A stretch of DNA of 64,000 bases from Wohlfahrtiimonas larvae_A (GCA_040394195.1 JBEBSR010000004.1:1-64000), one strand, 5' to 3'; shown: positions 8,935-17,527, numbered from the stretch's first letter. Program-made: numbers and translations. The notes: generated by a model not told the origin, from the letters alone.

Positions 8935-10269
8935 TTATTTTGCAATGCTGCCTGCAATGTTTAAAGCATCCCAAACGCGAGCGAATGGTGGAGCATAGGC
9001 AAAGTCTAAGAATGCTAAATCTTCCGTGGTTAAGCCAGTCATAATGCCAACAGATAATGCATGCATGCGATGAACCGCACCACCATTTTTACCAAATACT
9101 TGAGCACCTAAAATGGCTTTAGTATCTGCATGGTAAATGAGCTTAATCGTCAGTTGTGCTTGCCCTTTGCAGTAGTTTGCATGATTTTTATCATTCAAAA
9201 GAATAGACTTATGAGGAATACCTTCCTCTTTTGCTTCTTTTTCTGATAAACCTGTACGGCCTGCTTCCACTGATAACAATTTCACAGCAGCTGAGTTTAA
9301 AACGCCGTTGAATGCTTTATCGCCACCCACAATATTGTCACCAATGATGCGACCGAGCTTATTTGCACCTGTTGCTAATGGTGAATAGATATCACGTTTC
9401 AATTGAGCGTGCCAAACTGTTGCACAATCGCCCGCAGAGAAGATATTTGGCAATGATGTACGACCATGATCATCCACACGAATTGCACCATTTGGCAGCA
9501 TATCTAAACCAATTTCACTGACAAATTGAGTATTAGGGCGAACACCAGTACAAAGGATTACCATATCTGTAGGATAGTTGCCTTTATCTGTTGTCACACC
9601 TGCAACTTTATCTTCACCAGTAATGGTTTCAATGGATTCATTCAAATGTAGATCAATGTTGTCATATTGTTCCAATTCAGCTTTCAAGAGTTCTGAAATT
9701 TCGGGTTCAAAAGCTTCTGGCATAATGCGATCTAAGCGTTCAAATAAGCGAACTTGCTTACCTAAATGTGTTAATGCTTCCACCAATTCCAAACCAATGA
9801 AGCCAGAACCAACCACAGTGATATTTTTGAATGTATCATCCTGCAATAGTGATTTCAGCGTTAAACCGTCTTCCATGGTTTTTAGCGTGAAAACGTTATC
9901 TTTTTCTGTGCCTTTAATGGGCGGAATGATCGCTGTGCCACCCGTTGCAATCATAAGCTTGTCATAATGATCGCTGAAGGTATCACCTTCGTTCTCGATC
10001 ACAACCACTTGCTCATCAGGATTCACTGCCAAAACTGTATGCTGAGTTTTGACTGTGATGCCTTTTTTTGCAAAATCTTCAGGCGTTAATTCAGACATAT
10101 AGCTAGGATCATCGAATTCGCCTGAAACAAAGTAGGGCAGACCACAAGCACCAAAGGATGTGATGTTGCTTGCTTCATAAACGATGATTTCAGCATCTGG
10201 ATTTACACGTTTCGCTTTAGCAGCAGTGCTCATGCCTGCTGCTTCTGCACCGATAATGATGATCTTCAT
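8935..10269 (-). CDS. FAD-dependent pyridine nucleotide-disulfide oxidoreductase, CoA-disulfide reductase / NADH oxidase-like
   Basis: Flavoprotein of 444 residues with an N-terminal FAD dinucleotide fold (IIGAEAAG at 5-12), the single redox cysteine C42 in SFGACGLPYF, an NAD(P)H-binding fold around VVGSGFIGLEL, and a C-terminal dimerisation domain. One cysteine instead of a CxxxxC pair is typical of CoA-disulfide reductase, NADH oxidase and NADH peroxidase. There is no fused rhodanese domain, which many CoA-persulfide reductases carry. It lies 23 nt downstream of the cystine-transporter gene and has its own GGAG site. That context favours disulfide or persulfide reduction over oxygen reduction, but the substrate cannot be read from sequence. 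Confidence 0.75.
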   Translation of the reverse strand: MKIIIIGAEAAGMSTAAKAKRVNPDAEIIVYEASNITSFGACGLPYFVSGEFDDPSYMSELTPEDFAKKGITVKTQHTVLAVNPDEQVVVIENEGDTFSDHYDKLMIATGGTAIIPPIKGTEKDNVFTLKTMEDGLTLKSLLQDDTFKNITVVGSGFIGLELVEALTHLGKQVRLFERLDRIMPEAFEPEISELLKAELEQYDNIDLHLNESIETITGEDKVAGVTTDKGNYPTDMVILCTGVRPNTQFVSEIGLDMLPNGAIRVDDHGRTSLPNIFSAGDCATVWHAQLKRDIYSPLATGANKLGRIIGDNIVGGDKAFNGVLNSAAVKLLSVEAGRTGLSEKEAKEEGIPHKSILLNDKNHANYCKGQAQLTIKLIYHADTKAILGAQVFGKNGGAVHRMHALSVGIMTGLTTEDLAFLDFAYAPPFARVWDALNIAGSIAK

Positions 10270-10292
10270 AGGATCTCCTTATCTTAACTAGA

Positions 10293-11708
10293 TTAGTTTA
10301 ATTCATTGACAGAGGAATCAGAGTCTAACTGCACTTGTTCCGTACTGTTGAATGTTTTGGTATCGATTTCACCCATCACTCGTGCTGTCACTGTACCCGC
10401 TGTGATTGAACCTGATACGTTCAAAGCTGTACGACCCATATCGATTAATGGTTCAATTGAGATTAATAAACCTGCCAATGCAACAGGGAAATCAATTGCT
10501 GATAATACAATCAACGCTGCAAATGTTGCACCACCACCTACGCCAGCAACACCGAAAGAACTAATAGCGATGATAACTAATAAAGGAATGATGAAGCCCA
10601 ATGACCAAGGATCGATGCCCATAGTTGGTGCGATCATGAAAGCCAACATTGCAGGATAAATACCACCACAACCATTTTGACCAATGGTTGCACCAAATGA
10701 TGCAGCAAAGTTTGCAACACCTTCAGAAATACCTAAGCCTTGAGTTTGTGTGCGAATATTGAAAGGAATAGATGCGGCACTACTTCTTGATGTGAATGCA
10801 AAGATCAATACAGGCATGATTTTTTTAGCAAATTGAATTGGGTTCAAGCCTGTGAATGCAATGATGATCAAATGAATGATGAACATTGTGATCAAAGCTG
10901 CATAAGATGCTGCCACGAAGTTAATGAGTTTTAAAATTTCTGCGAAGTGAGAAGTACAGATCATTTTCGCCATTAAAGCTGCAACACCATAAGGCGTTAA
11001 ACGTAAAATGATTGTCACTAAACGCATGACGATTGCATGTGCAACTTGCATGAAGTGTTCAAATGATGCAAATAGTTCAGGTTTTTTCTTAGCAACACCC
11101 ATTGCTGAAATACCAATGAATACTGAGAAAATAACAACTGCAATTGTTGATGTTTTACGTGCACCCGTCATATCTAAGAATGGGTTCGCAGGTACGAAAT
11201 CAATGATCATTTGTGCAAATGAGAAGTTGCCCATACTTTGTTGAGTTGTTTCTAAGTATGTTGCGCGAGCGGCTTCTGCTGCACCAACATCCATACCTTC
11301 TGCTGTTAAACCGAATAAATGAGCCATAACAATGCCCACAAATGCAGCGATCATTGTAGTGATCACCAATGTACCAATCGATAAAGCACTGATTTTACCT
11401 AATGATGAACCAGCTTTAAGTTTAATGATAGCGGAGATCAATGACACCATAATTAACGGCATGATGATCATTTGTAGCAATTTAACGTAGCCAAGGCCAA
11501 CAATGTCAATGTATGACACAGTTTGTGTGATGATTGCATCACCTTGACCATAGATGAAATGCATGGCAACACCAAATGCAATACCTAAACCTAATGCTGA
11601 GAATACGCGCTTAGCAAAGGAGAAGTATTTATTCTGCATCCAGTACAGAAATGCCAATATGGTTATAAATGCGACTAAATTGAGTATTGTAGGGAATGTT
11701 GTACTCAT
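10293..11708 (-). CDS. tcyP: L-cystine:cation symporter, TcyP family
   Basis: DAACS-family transporter of 471 residues with eight or more membrane helices and two re-entrant loops. The serine-rich hairpin SRSSAASIPF and the GQNGCGGIYPAMLAF segment match the TcyP (YdjN) branch rather than the GltP or DctA branches. The N-terminus also resembles YdjN. AAGGAAAA lies upstream of the ATG. Encoded between an MBL-fold hydrolase (36 nt upstream) and a disulfide-reductase-like flavoprotein (23 nt downstream), which suits import of cystine followed by reduction. The transported substrate is inferred from family and context. Confidence 0.85.
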   Translation of the reverse strand: MSTTFPTILNLVAFITILAFLYWMQNKYFSFAKRVFSALGLGIAFGVAMHFIYGQGDAIITQTVSYIDIVGLGYVKLLQMIIMPLIMVSLISAIIKLKAGSSLGKISALSIGTLVITTMIAAFVGIVMAHLFGLTAEGMDVGAAEAARATYLETTQQSMGNFSFAQMIIDFVPANPFLDMTGARKTSTIAVVIFSVFIGISAMGVAKKKPELFASFEHFMQVAHAIVMRLVTIILRLTPYGVAALMAKMICTSHFAEILKLINFVAASYAALITMFIIHLIIIAFTGLNPIQFAKKIMPVLIFAFTSRSSAASIPFNIRTQTQGLGISEGVANFAASFGATIGQNGCGGIYPAMLAFMIAPTMGIDPWSLGFIIPLLVIIAISSFGVAGVGGGATFAALIVLSAIDFPVALAGLLISIEPLIDMGRTALNVSGSITAGTVTARVMGEIDTKTFNSTEQVQLDSDSSVNELN

Positions 11709-11744
11709 CGAGATTTTCCTTATTAGTTATGGAATTTTTTACAA

Positions 11745-12419
11745 TTAATTATTCATTCTATAATCGACAAACTCATGGCGGTTTGCTCGTTTTAAATATG
11801 GATTTGTTTTAATTTGTGATTCTAGTGTTGCTGTATCGCTTGGGCCATAAGCGTGGCCTGTATGTAATGTTACATGGTGTGGCACTGTTTTGACAATTTT
11901 AGTCAAGGATTCGAATAACTCATTCGGGCTAGAACCAGGAAGATCCGCACGGCCGCAGCCATCAATGAAAACTGTATCGCCTGTGAGCATATCATCTTCT
12001 AGCAAAAAGCAAACGGAGCCTGAGCTATGACCAGGTGTATGAATGATCTTTGCTTTAGTTTCGCCAAGTTGTAAAGTATCACCATCGTTGAAGGCTTGGA
12101 CATCGTTAGGTAATGGCAAAAACACTTTACTGTTAATCGCTTCAGGTACATTTTTAATAAAATCGATTTCAATTTGTGAAGCATAAACTGGCACATTATG
12201 GATGGCACGCAATGCATCTAGCGCATTTGTGTGATCATGATGGCCATGTGTTAACCAAATAGCTTCTAAAGTTACGCCCAATTTTTCTAAGCGCTGTGCA
12301 ATGTAATCTGCATCCCAAGCTGGGTCAAAAACTACTGCCTTTTTAGTTGTTTCATCTACTAAAATGTGGCTGAAATTTTGATAAGGGCCAAAAAGTTCTG
12401 TGTGAATACTGTAAGACAT
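11745..12419 (-). CDS. MBL-fold hydrolase, glyoxalase II / persulfide dioxygenase-like
   Basis: Metallo-beta-lactamase fold protein of 224 residues. Metal ligands appear in THGHHDH (about residues 58-64), HTPGHSSG, TGDTVF and the distal GHAYGP histidine. The GCGRADLP segment resembles both small GloB-like hydrolases (YcbL type) and ETHE1-type persulfide dioxygenases; I cannot separate them by eye. An upstream in-frame ATG at 12464 would overlap the preceding gene by 35 nt, and TAAGGAA lies correctly before the ATG at 12419, so that start is chosen. It begins 10 nt after the TauE-like gene and is probably cotranscribed with it. Confidence 0.8.
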   Translation of the reverse strand: MSYSIHTELFGPYQNFSHILVDETTKKAVVFDPAWDADYIAQRLEKLGVTLEAIWLTHGHHDHTNALDALRAIHNVPVYASQIEIDFIKNVPEAINSKVFLPLPNDVQAFNDGDTLQLGETKAKIIHTPGHSSGSVCFLLEDDMLTGDTVFIDGCGRADLPGSSPNELFESLTKIVKTVPHHVTLHTGHAYGPSDTATLESQIKTNPYLKRANRHEFVDYRMNN

Positions 12420-12429
12420 AAAATTTTCC

Positions 12430-13275
12430 TTAATGTGACATAGATGAATGATCCATTGGCGCATTCATATTATGTTCTTGGATAGAATTAGTATCAGGAT
12501 TGTGGGTATTGTGGTCAATAGTCAATTTTTGTAAAGAATGATCTACATCATGCTTATTATTTGTTGTGTTATGAATCATTTGGCTATGGTTCATTGTACT
12601 ATGATCCATGCCTTTGTTCATACCCAAATCCTTCATGATCATTGGGATCATATAAATTAAAGTCATGGCTAAAATTAATATGCCAGAGGCGATTCTTAAT
12701 TTTGGATGAGTCAAAAATTTTCCTGCATAGTTGCCAAAAATAGACAATGAAACCATGACTGCAAATGTGCCAAATCCAAAACCAAACATGATAAGCGGCG
12801 CTTGAATGAAGCTTGTAGCACTTAAGCTAATTGCAAATGCGGCATAAACCATCCCACAAGGGAATAAGCCCCAAACCATACCCGCACAATAAGCACGAAG
12901 TTTAGTATTGATCGGGAAAAATCTTTGTGAGAGTTTTGTAATGGGTTTTGTGAAATTCTTGAGGGGTCTTTCTACAAAAGCTAAAAATTTTGGAAAGCCA
13001 AAAAATTGCAATGCTACAAATAACATTAAAATACCCGCAAGATAACGCAAGGCCAATTGAATGGGTTTTAAGTCATTCATTGCAATACTTAAGATTGCAG
13101 CAATGATACCTAAAAATGAATAAGTTGTAATGCGCCCGAGATTGTATAAAAAAGCTGCTGTAATTCGATTGGTTTGAGTATTCATGCCAAGAATTCCAAC
13201 TACAGGACCACACATAGAAATACAATGGCCAGATCCATATAAGCCAAGTAGGAAAGCAGTAATTATTAGTTCCAT
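12430..13275 (-). CDS. TauE/SafE-family membrane protein with His/Met-rich tail
   Basis: Membrane protein of 281 residues with about six helices. It begins with a GLYGSGHCISMCGP segment typical of the UreH/DsbD-like members annotated as sulfite exporter TauE/SafE family. The last 70 residues are soluble and rich in His, Met, Asp and Asn, with MDHSTMNHS and MDHSSMSH repeats like those of copper-handling proteins. The ATG at 13275 has GGGAG 10 nt upstream; a longer version from 13359 adds a poorly conserved extension. First gene of a probable four-gene minus-strand operon. Role in metal or sulfur export is inferred; the cargo is unknown. Confidence 0.7.
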   Translation of the reverse strand: MELIITAFLLGLYGSGHCISMCGPVVGILGMNTQTNRITAAFLYNLGRITTYSFLGIIAAILSIAMNDLKPIQLALRYLAGILMLFVALQFFGFPKFLAFVERPLKNFTKPITKLSQRFFPINTKLRAYCAGMVWGLFPCGMVYAAFAISLSATSFIQAPLIMFGFGFGTFAVMVSLSIFGNYAGKFLTHPKLRIASGILILAMTLIYMIPMIMKDLGMNKGMDHSTMNHSQMIHNTTNNKHDVDHSLQKLTIDHNTHNPDTNSIQEHNMNAPMDHSSMSH

Positions 13276-13460
13276 GAAAAGATCGCTCCCATCGATCTGA
13301 GTAAAGGCGTTCATAGATACGAGAATCAGTGCTCTATAATAAAGTAAAGCAGAAAGCATTAATAGTAACGTTCAAATAAATTGACTGAGTGGCTTGGGAA
13401 TTCTGATGAGTCATATAAAGTTATAAACTCATGAATTAAAATATTATGATAAGGCAACAC

Positions 13461-13494
13461 AAGGTCAGATTTAATGCTAGAATGACCCTTTTTT
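13461..13494 (+). other. Terminator-like hairpin ahead of the SMR pair
   Basis: GGTCA (13463-13467) can pair with TGACC (13483-13487) over a 15-nt loop, followed by a C and six T residues. It ends 22 nt before the first SMR start codon. It may be an attenuator or a weak terminator; the stem is short. A TAGAAT box at 13478-13483 inside it could instead be a -10 element. Confidence 0.3.
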
Positions 13495-13516
13495 AAATTA
13501 GAATATTACGTAAAGA

Positions 13517-13831
13517 ATGCCTGCAAAACTATTACTCGCAGGTGCTATAGTCTTTGAAGCACTTGGAATTGTTATGATGAAAGAAGCCCATGGCCTAACG
13601 GTTTGGTGGGCAGTTGTTCTGATGGCGGTATTTTTTGCAATTTCTTTTACTTGTTTTACATTTTGTTTGCGTAAAATGGAAGTCGCTGTGACGTATGCCA
13701 TTTGGTCTGCATCTGGCGCAATACTAATATTTTTAATAGGATTCTTCTTCTATAAAGAAGCAATTACTATCCCTATTGCAATTTGCCTAGCATTAATTAT
13801 TCTAGGTGTATTAATATTAGGGTCGAAATAA
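13517..13831 (+). CDS. SMR family efflux transporter subunit (with catalytic Glu)
   Basis: Small multidrug resistance protein of 104 residues with four membrane helices. The essential membrane glutamate is present at residue 14 (IVFEALG), exactly as in EmrE, and the conserved AIWSASGA motif with its tryptophan is near 62-69. There is no clear ribosome site before the ATG. Its stop overlaps the start of a second SMR gene by 1 nt, so the two are probably translated together and form a hetero-oligomer, as in EbrAB or MdtIJ. Substrate unknown: a drug, guanidinium or polyamine is possible. Confidence 0.85.
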   Translation: MPAKLLLAGAIVFEALGIVMMKEAHGLTVWWAVVLMAVFFAISFTCFTFCLRKMEVAVTYAIWSASGAILIFLIGFFFYKEAITIPIAICLALIILGVLILGSK

Positions 13832-14271
13832 TGGTAGAATTTATTGCTGAGATCATTCAATATGTTGATAGCTTCAACCCATGGGTGATGTTAGTAGTTT
13901 CGATTCTATTCAGTACAATCGGTACAATTAGTCTAAAATATTCCGATGGATTTAAGAATAAAAAACCAATCATTGGCATCATTGTTGGATATAGCGTATT
14001 TTTTGTATTAATTAATATAATATTTAAAAATTTAGACGTTAGTATTGGGTATGCTGTCTGGTCAGGGTTATCAACTTTAATGGTATCAATTTCTGGTGTA
14101 CTAATTTTTAAGGAACCTTTAACGTCAAGAAAAGGTGTTGGGTTATTATTAATTATTATAGGTGTTTGTGGGCTGAGCTATTTCAGCAGGAATTCTGTAG
14201 ACATAGAATCTGTACCAAGCACACAAGAGAACGTTGTTATTTCTAAACAAGAATTAATAACAATCTCATAA
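13831..14271 (+). CDS. SMR family partner subunit lacking the catalytic Glu
   Basis: SMR-like protein of 146 residues with four membrane helices and an extra hydrophilic C-terminal tail of about 30 residues. It resembles MdtI in its LKYSDGF segment and AVWSG motif. The position of the proton- and substrate-binding glutamate (8 residues before that lysine) is serine (ILFSTIG). The ATG lies in a TAATG overlap with the upstream SMR gene, which fixes the start; a longer reading from 13783 would run through the upstream gene. Probably a structural or modulatory partner in a heterodimer. Confidence 0.8.
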   Translation: MVEFIAEIIQYVDSFNPWVMLVVSILFSTIGTISLKYSDGFKNKKPIIGIIVGYSVFFVLINIIFKNLDVSIGYAVWSGLSTLMVSISGVLIFKEPLTSRKGVGLLLIIIGVCGLSYFSRNSVDIESVPSTQENVVISKQELITIS

Positions 14272-14394
14272 TATAGGGGAAAGAACCTATTAAAGTTAAA
14301 AAGATTTGATACAAAACATAGATCATGATATTTCTGTGTTAATATCAGATAGCATTTAAAGTTTGAATATTCAATAAATAAGTGAAGTTAATAT

Positions 14395-15102
14395 ATGTCC
14401 GTATTGAGAAATCTAAAAATTGCATGTAACAATTGTAGCTTACAGCAACTGTGTATTCCCGTCGGTTTGGAAGGCGAGGATTTCACAAAGCTTGAGTCTA
14501 TTGTTGGGCATAGCCGACCATTGCCACGAGGCAAGCATATATATCTTCCTGAAGATAGATTTACATCGCTCTATGCTATTCGTTCAGGCTCGGTCAAAAC
14601 ATACAACGTCGCTTCAGATGGCACTGAATACGTTACGGGATTCTATTTGCCTGGTGAAATCATTGGCTTAGATGCTGTAGCAACAGGTATTCATCCATGT
14701 GGTGCACGTACATTAGAAACTACGAGTTTGTGTGAATTACCTTATGATCGTTTAGAAGATCTATCCGCAATCATTCCAAGCATTTCCAAGCAATTGCTAA
14801 GAATCATGAGCCAAGAGCTACATTCAGAAGAGCAATTATTGATGATGGTAGGTTCACAATCTGCAGAAGCACGATTGGTGGCACTGTTCTTAAGCTTATC
14901 ATCTCGTTTCTCTCGCCGTGGTTATTCTGCGACAGAGTTCGTATTAAGCATGTCTCGTTCTGATATTGGTAGCTTTTTAGGTTTAGCTGTAGAAACAGTG
15001 AGTCGATTATTGAAGCGCTTACAAGAGCAAGAGTTGATTCAAGTGAATCACCGAGAAATTAAATTATTGGAGATGGAAAAACTTCGCGCGATGGTGAAGT
15101 AG
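14395..15102 (+). CDS. fnr: Oxygen-sensing transcription regulator Fnr
   Basis: CRP/FNR-family regulator of 235 residues. The N-terminal cysteines C11, C14 and C20 (Cx2Cx5C) plus C102 are the expected ligands of the oxygen-labile [4Fe-4S] cluster. A cyclic-nucleotide-like beta barrel, a dimer helix and a C-terminal helix-turn-helix follow. The recognition helix reads ETVSRLLKR, keeping the Glu, Ser and Arg that read TTGAT-N4-ATCAA in E. coli. Monocistronic: a terminator follows 18 nt after the stop. Separate from the SMR pair by 123 nt of AT-rich sequence. Confidence 0.94.
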   Translation: MSVLRNLKIACNNCSLQQLCIPVGLEGEDFTKLESIVGHSRPLPRGKHIYLPEDRFTSLYAIRSGSVKTYNVASDGTEYVTGFYLPGEIIGLDAVATGIHPCGARTLETTSLCELPYDRLEDLSAIIPSISKQLLRIMSQELHSEEQLLMMVGSQSAEARLVALFLSLSSRFSRRGYSATEFVLSMSRSDIGSFLGLAVETVSRLLKRLQEQELIQVNHREIKLLEMEKLRAMVK

Positions 15103-15120
15103 TTTCATCTTAAAATTCAA

Positions 15121-15149
15121 AAGCCGTAAGTTAATCTTACGGCTTTTTA
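15121..15149 (+). terminator. Intrinsic terminator after fnr
   Basis: Ten-bp perfect stem AAGCCGTAAG / CTTACGGCTT with a 5-nt loop, continuing into a short T-run. Confidence 0.9.
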
Positions 15150-15159
15150 TTGTATCCAC

Positions 15160-15250
15160 TAGGGGAGCATTTTGCTGAGAAGGAATTTCCTGACCCTTGG
15201 ACCTGATCTGGTTAGTACCAGCGTAGGGAATGTGGCTTTCGCATTCTCTA
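15160..15250 (+). ncRNA. TPP riboswitch (THI element)
   Basis: The conserved THI-box blocks are present in order: GGGGAGC, GCTGAGA (15174-15180), then CCCTTGGACCTGATCTGG (15194-15211), TACCAGCG and TAGGGAA. Outer bases CTAG at 15159-15162 can pair with the CTCTAG at its end. It lies directly upstream of thiM, whose AGGAGG is at 15269-15274. In Gram-negative bacteria such switches usually block ribosome access when thiamine pyrophosphate binds; here no strong terminator follows, which fits translational control. Confidence 0.97.
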
Positions 15251-15278
15251 GGCTTATCTATAATTTATAGGAGGCTTT

Positions 15279-16061
15279 ATGGATGCGTATTCGTATCTTC
15301 ACGCATTGCGCCGAACACCCCCACTTGTTCATAACATGACCAACCAAGTCGTGGCAAACTTTGTCGCCAACGGTTTATTATCCTTAGGCGCATCCCCAAT
15401 TATGGCGTATGCAGAAGAGGAAGTTGGTGAGATTACAAGCATTTGCAATGCAACTGCACTCAATATTGGCACAATTACTTCTGAAGTTTTCTATGCAATG
15501 CTATTGGCAGGGAAAGCTGCGAATGAATTAGAGCATCCTTTAGTTTTTGATCCTGTGGGCGTTGGCGCGAGCGATTATCGTAAAGATTGTGCTAAACGAT
15601 TATTAGAAACAGCCTGCATGACATTAATTCGTGGTAATGCAGGTGAAATTGCAACGTTATGTGGTATTCAATGGCAATCTAAAGGTGTGGATAGTGGCCA
15701 CGGTGACTACGATCTTCCAAATCTTGCAAAAGAAGCCGCTCTGAAATTCAATTGTATGATTGCAATCAGCGGAGAAACTGATTGGATCAGCGATGGTAAG
15801 CGTACTATTGGCGTGAAAAATGGTCAACCATTGATGACACAAGTTACAGGAATGGGTTGCTTATTAACTGCCGTTTCTGCTGCATTTCTAGCAGTAGATC
15901 CATCATTGGATAGTGTAATTGCTGCACATAGTTTATATGGCATTGCTGGTGATCATGCTTATCAAAAATCCCAAGCGCCAGGCACATTCCAAATGCACTT
16001 TATTGATCAGTTACATTTATTCAATGAAGCTGATAATCAATACATTAATATTATTGAATAG
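15279..16061 (+). CDS. thiM: Hydroxyethylthiazole kinase
   Basis: Phosphorylates 4-methyl-5-(2-hydroxyethyl)thiazole for thiamine salvage. The ribokinase-fold protein has 260 residues, the usual length, with HNMTNQVVANFVAN near the N-terminus, the DPVGVGAS substrate and metal segment and the VTGMGC anion hole with its catalytic cysteine. AGGAGG lies 4 nt before the ATG. It is the first gene after the TPP riboswitch, with thiD 9 nt downstream. No de novo thiazole or thiC gene is nearby, so this operon is for salvage plus coupling. Confidence 0.97.
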   Translation: MDAYSYLHALRRTPPLVHNMTNQVVANFVANGLLSLGASPIMAYAEEEVGEITSICNATALNIGTITSEVFYAMLLAGKAANELEHPLVFDPVGVGASDYRKDCAKRLLETACMTLIRGNAGEIATLCGIQWQSKGVDSGHGDYDLPNLAKEAALKFNCMIAISGETDWISDGKRTIGVKNGQPLMTQVTGMGCLLTAVSAAFLAVDPSLDSVIAAHSLYGIAGDHAYQKSQAPGTFQMHFIDQLHLFNEADNQYINIIE

Positions 16062-16070
16062 GAGAGAGTT

Positions 16071-16880
16071 ATGATTCCACAAGTTTGTACGATTGCGGGC
16101 AGTGATAGTGGCGGTGGCGCAGGTATTCAAGCTGACTTGAAGACATTCCAAGAGCGCGATGTATTTGGCACTTCTGCAATCATTGCATTAACGGTACAGA
16201 ATACTTTGGGTGTTCATGGTGTTCATCCTGTGCCAATGGAGTATGTGATTGGGCAATTGGATGCACTATTTGCTGATTTTGATTTGAAGGCAATTAAAAC
16301 GGGCATGTTATTAAATAGTGATTATATAATCACTATCGCAGATTATCTCAAACAGCACTCTAAAGCAGCATTGATCGTTGATCCTGTGATGGTTGCTAAA
16401 GGTGGTGCTGCATTGATGGAAGATACCGCAACGCAAGCAATGATCGAACATATGCTGCCATTGGCAACATTGGTAACACCAAATATTCCTGAAGCTGAAA
16501 CAATTTTGGGTCGCAAAATTGAAACTGAAGAAGATATGGTGCAGGCTGCGAAAGATATCCAGGATTTAGGTACAAGTAATGTATTGATGAAAGGTGGACA
16601 TTCTCTGAACGAAGAAGAAGCTCGCGACTTTTTATGGACAGAAGATGGCGAAGGCTATTGGTTTGCAAGCCAGCGCTTTCACACGAAAAATACACATGGC
16701 ACAGGTTGCACATATTCTGCGTGTATTACTGCTGAGATTGCCAAAGGCAAACCTTTGAAAGAAGCGATCGCAACGGCTAAGGAGTACATTACATCAGCAA
16801 TTTATCATGGCATTGAAGTTGGGCATGGTCATGGGCCGACGAATCACGCTGCGTTTCGCAAGTTTGGGGCTGTTAAATGA
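16071..16880 (+). CDS. thiD: Hydroxymethylpyrimidine/phosphomethylpyrimidine kinase
   Basis: Phosphorylates HMP and HMP-P to HMP-PP. A 269-residue ribokinase-fold enzyme with GSDSGGGAGIQADLKTF at the N-terminus, the DPVMVAKGG segment and the C-terminal HGTGC anion hole. Ribosome site AGGAGAG precedes the ATG. Its stop overlaps the thiE start (ATGA), so the two are translationally coupled. The whole thiMDE set is under the upstream TPP riboswitch. Confidence 0.97.
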   Translation: MIPQVCTIAGSDSGGGAGIQADLKTFQERDVFGTSAIIALTVQNTLGVHGVHPVPMEYVIGQLDALFADFDLKAIKTGMLLNSDYIITIADYLKQHSKAALIVDPVMVAKGGAALMEDTATQAMIEHMLPLATLVTPNIPEAETILGRKIETEEDMVQAAKDIQDLGTSNVLMKGGHSLNEEEARDFLWTEDGEGYWFASQRFHTKNTHGTGCTYSACITAEIAKGKPLKEAIATAKEYITSAIYHGIEVGHGHGPTNHAAFRKFGAVK

Positions 16881-17527
16881 TTAATTGGCACAAAGCTTTA
16901 AGGCTATATTTTATTGCTGGCACACAAGATGTGGTGAACCCAGAACAGTTAGAAGATGTATTAGAAGAAGCGATTGCGCTCGGCATTACGTGCTTTCAAT
17001 ATCGTGAGAAAGGGCAGGATTCGCTACAAAATTCAGAAGATCGTTTAGCGATGGCAAAGCGCCTTCAGTTATTGTGCAAGAGTGCAAGTATTCCTTTTAT
17101 TATCAATGATGATGTGGATTTAGCAATTGCAATTGGTGCAGATGCCATTCATGTTGGGCAATCGGATAAACCTATTGCAGAAACCATTGCATTGGCGAAA
17201 CAGTATAATATGGATGTTGGTTTATCAGTGAATACGATTGAGCAATTGAAGATTGCAAGCACAGTGGATGGTTTGGATTATGTTGGCGTTGGCCCGATCT
17301 TCCCAACGACGTCTAAAAGTGATGCAGAACCTGCGATTGGTATAGATGGCTTAGCTGAACGCATTGCACTTTATCCTGACCTCCCTAAAGTAGCAATTGG
17401 TGGTATTAATATTAAGAATGCGGCAGAAGTTCTTCATACACAAGTTGAAGGTATTGCCGTAATTTCTGCAATCACAGCTTCACAACATCGTGACCGAGAT
17501 ATTAATATCTTATTAACGAATGATTAA
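16877..17527 (+). CDS. thiE: Thiamine-phosphate synthase
   Basis: Joins HMP-PP and thiazole phosphate to thiamine phosphate. TIM-barrel protein of 216 residues with the pyrophosphate- and pyrimidine-binding motifs FQYREKG, INDDVDLA, HVGQSD and VGVGPIFPTTSK. Start fixed by the 4-nt ATGA overlap with thiD. Last gene of the operon; a terminator begins 4 nt after the stop. A TenI-like regulator can look similar, but the position after thiM and thiD supports ThiE. Confidence 0.96.
   Translation: MINWHKALRLYFIAGTQDVVNPEQLEDVLEEAIALGITCFQYREKGQDSLQNSEDRLAMAKRLQLLCKSASIPFIINDDVDLAIAIGADAIHVGQSDKPIAETIALAKQYNMDVGLSVNTIEQLKIASTVDGLDYVGVGPIFPTTSKSDAEPAIGIDGLAERIALYPDLPKVAIGGINIKNAAEVLHTQVEGIAVISAITASQHRDRDINILLTND

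Noticed and set aside
13783..13830. Longer N-terminus for the second SMR protein
   Set aside because: It would read through the end of the first SMR gene; the TAATG overlap gives a normal SMR start.
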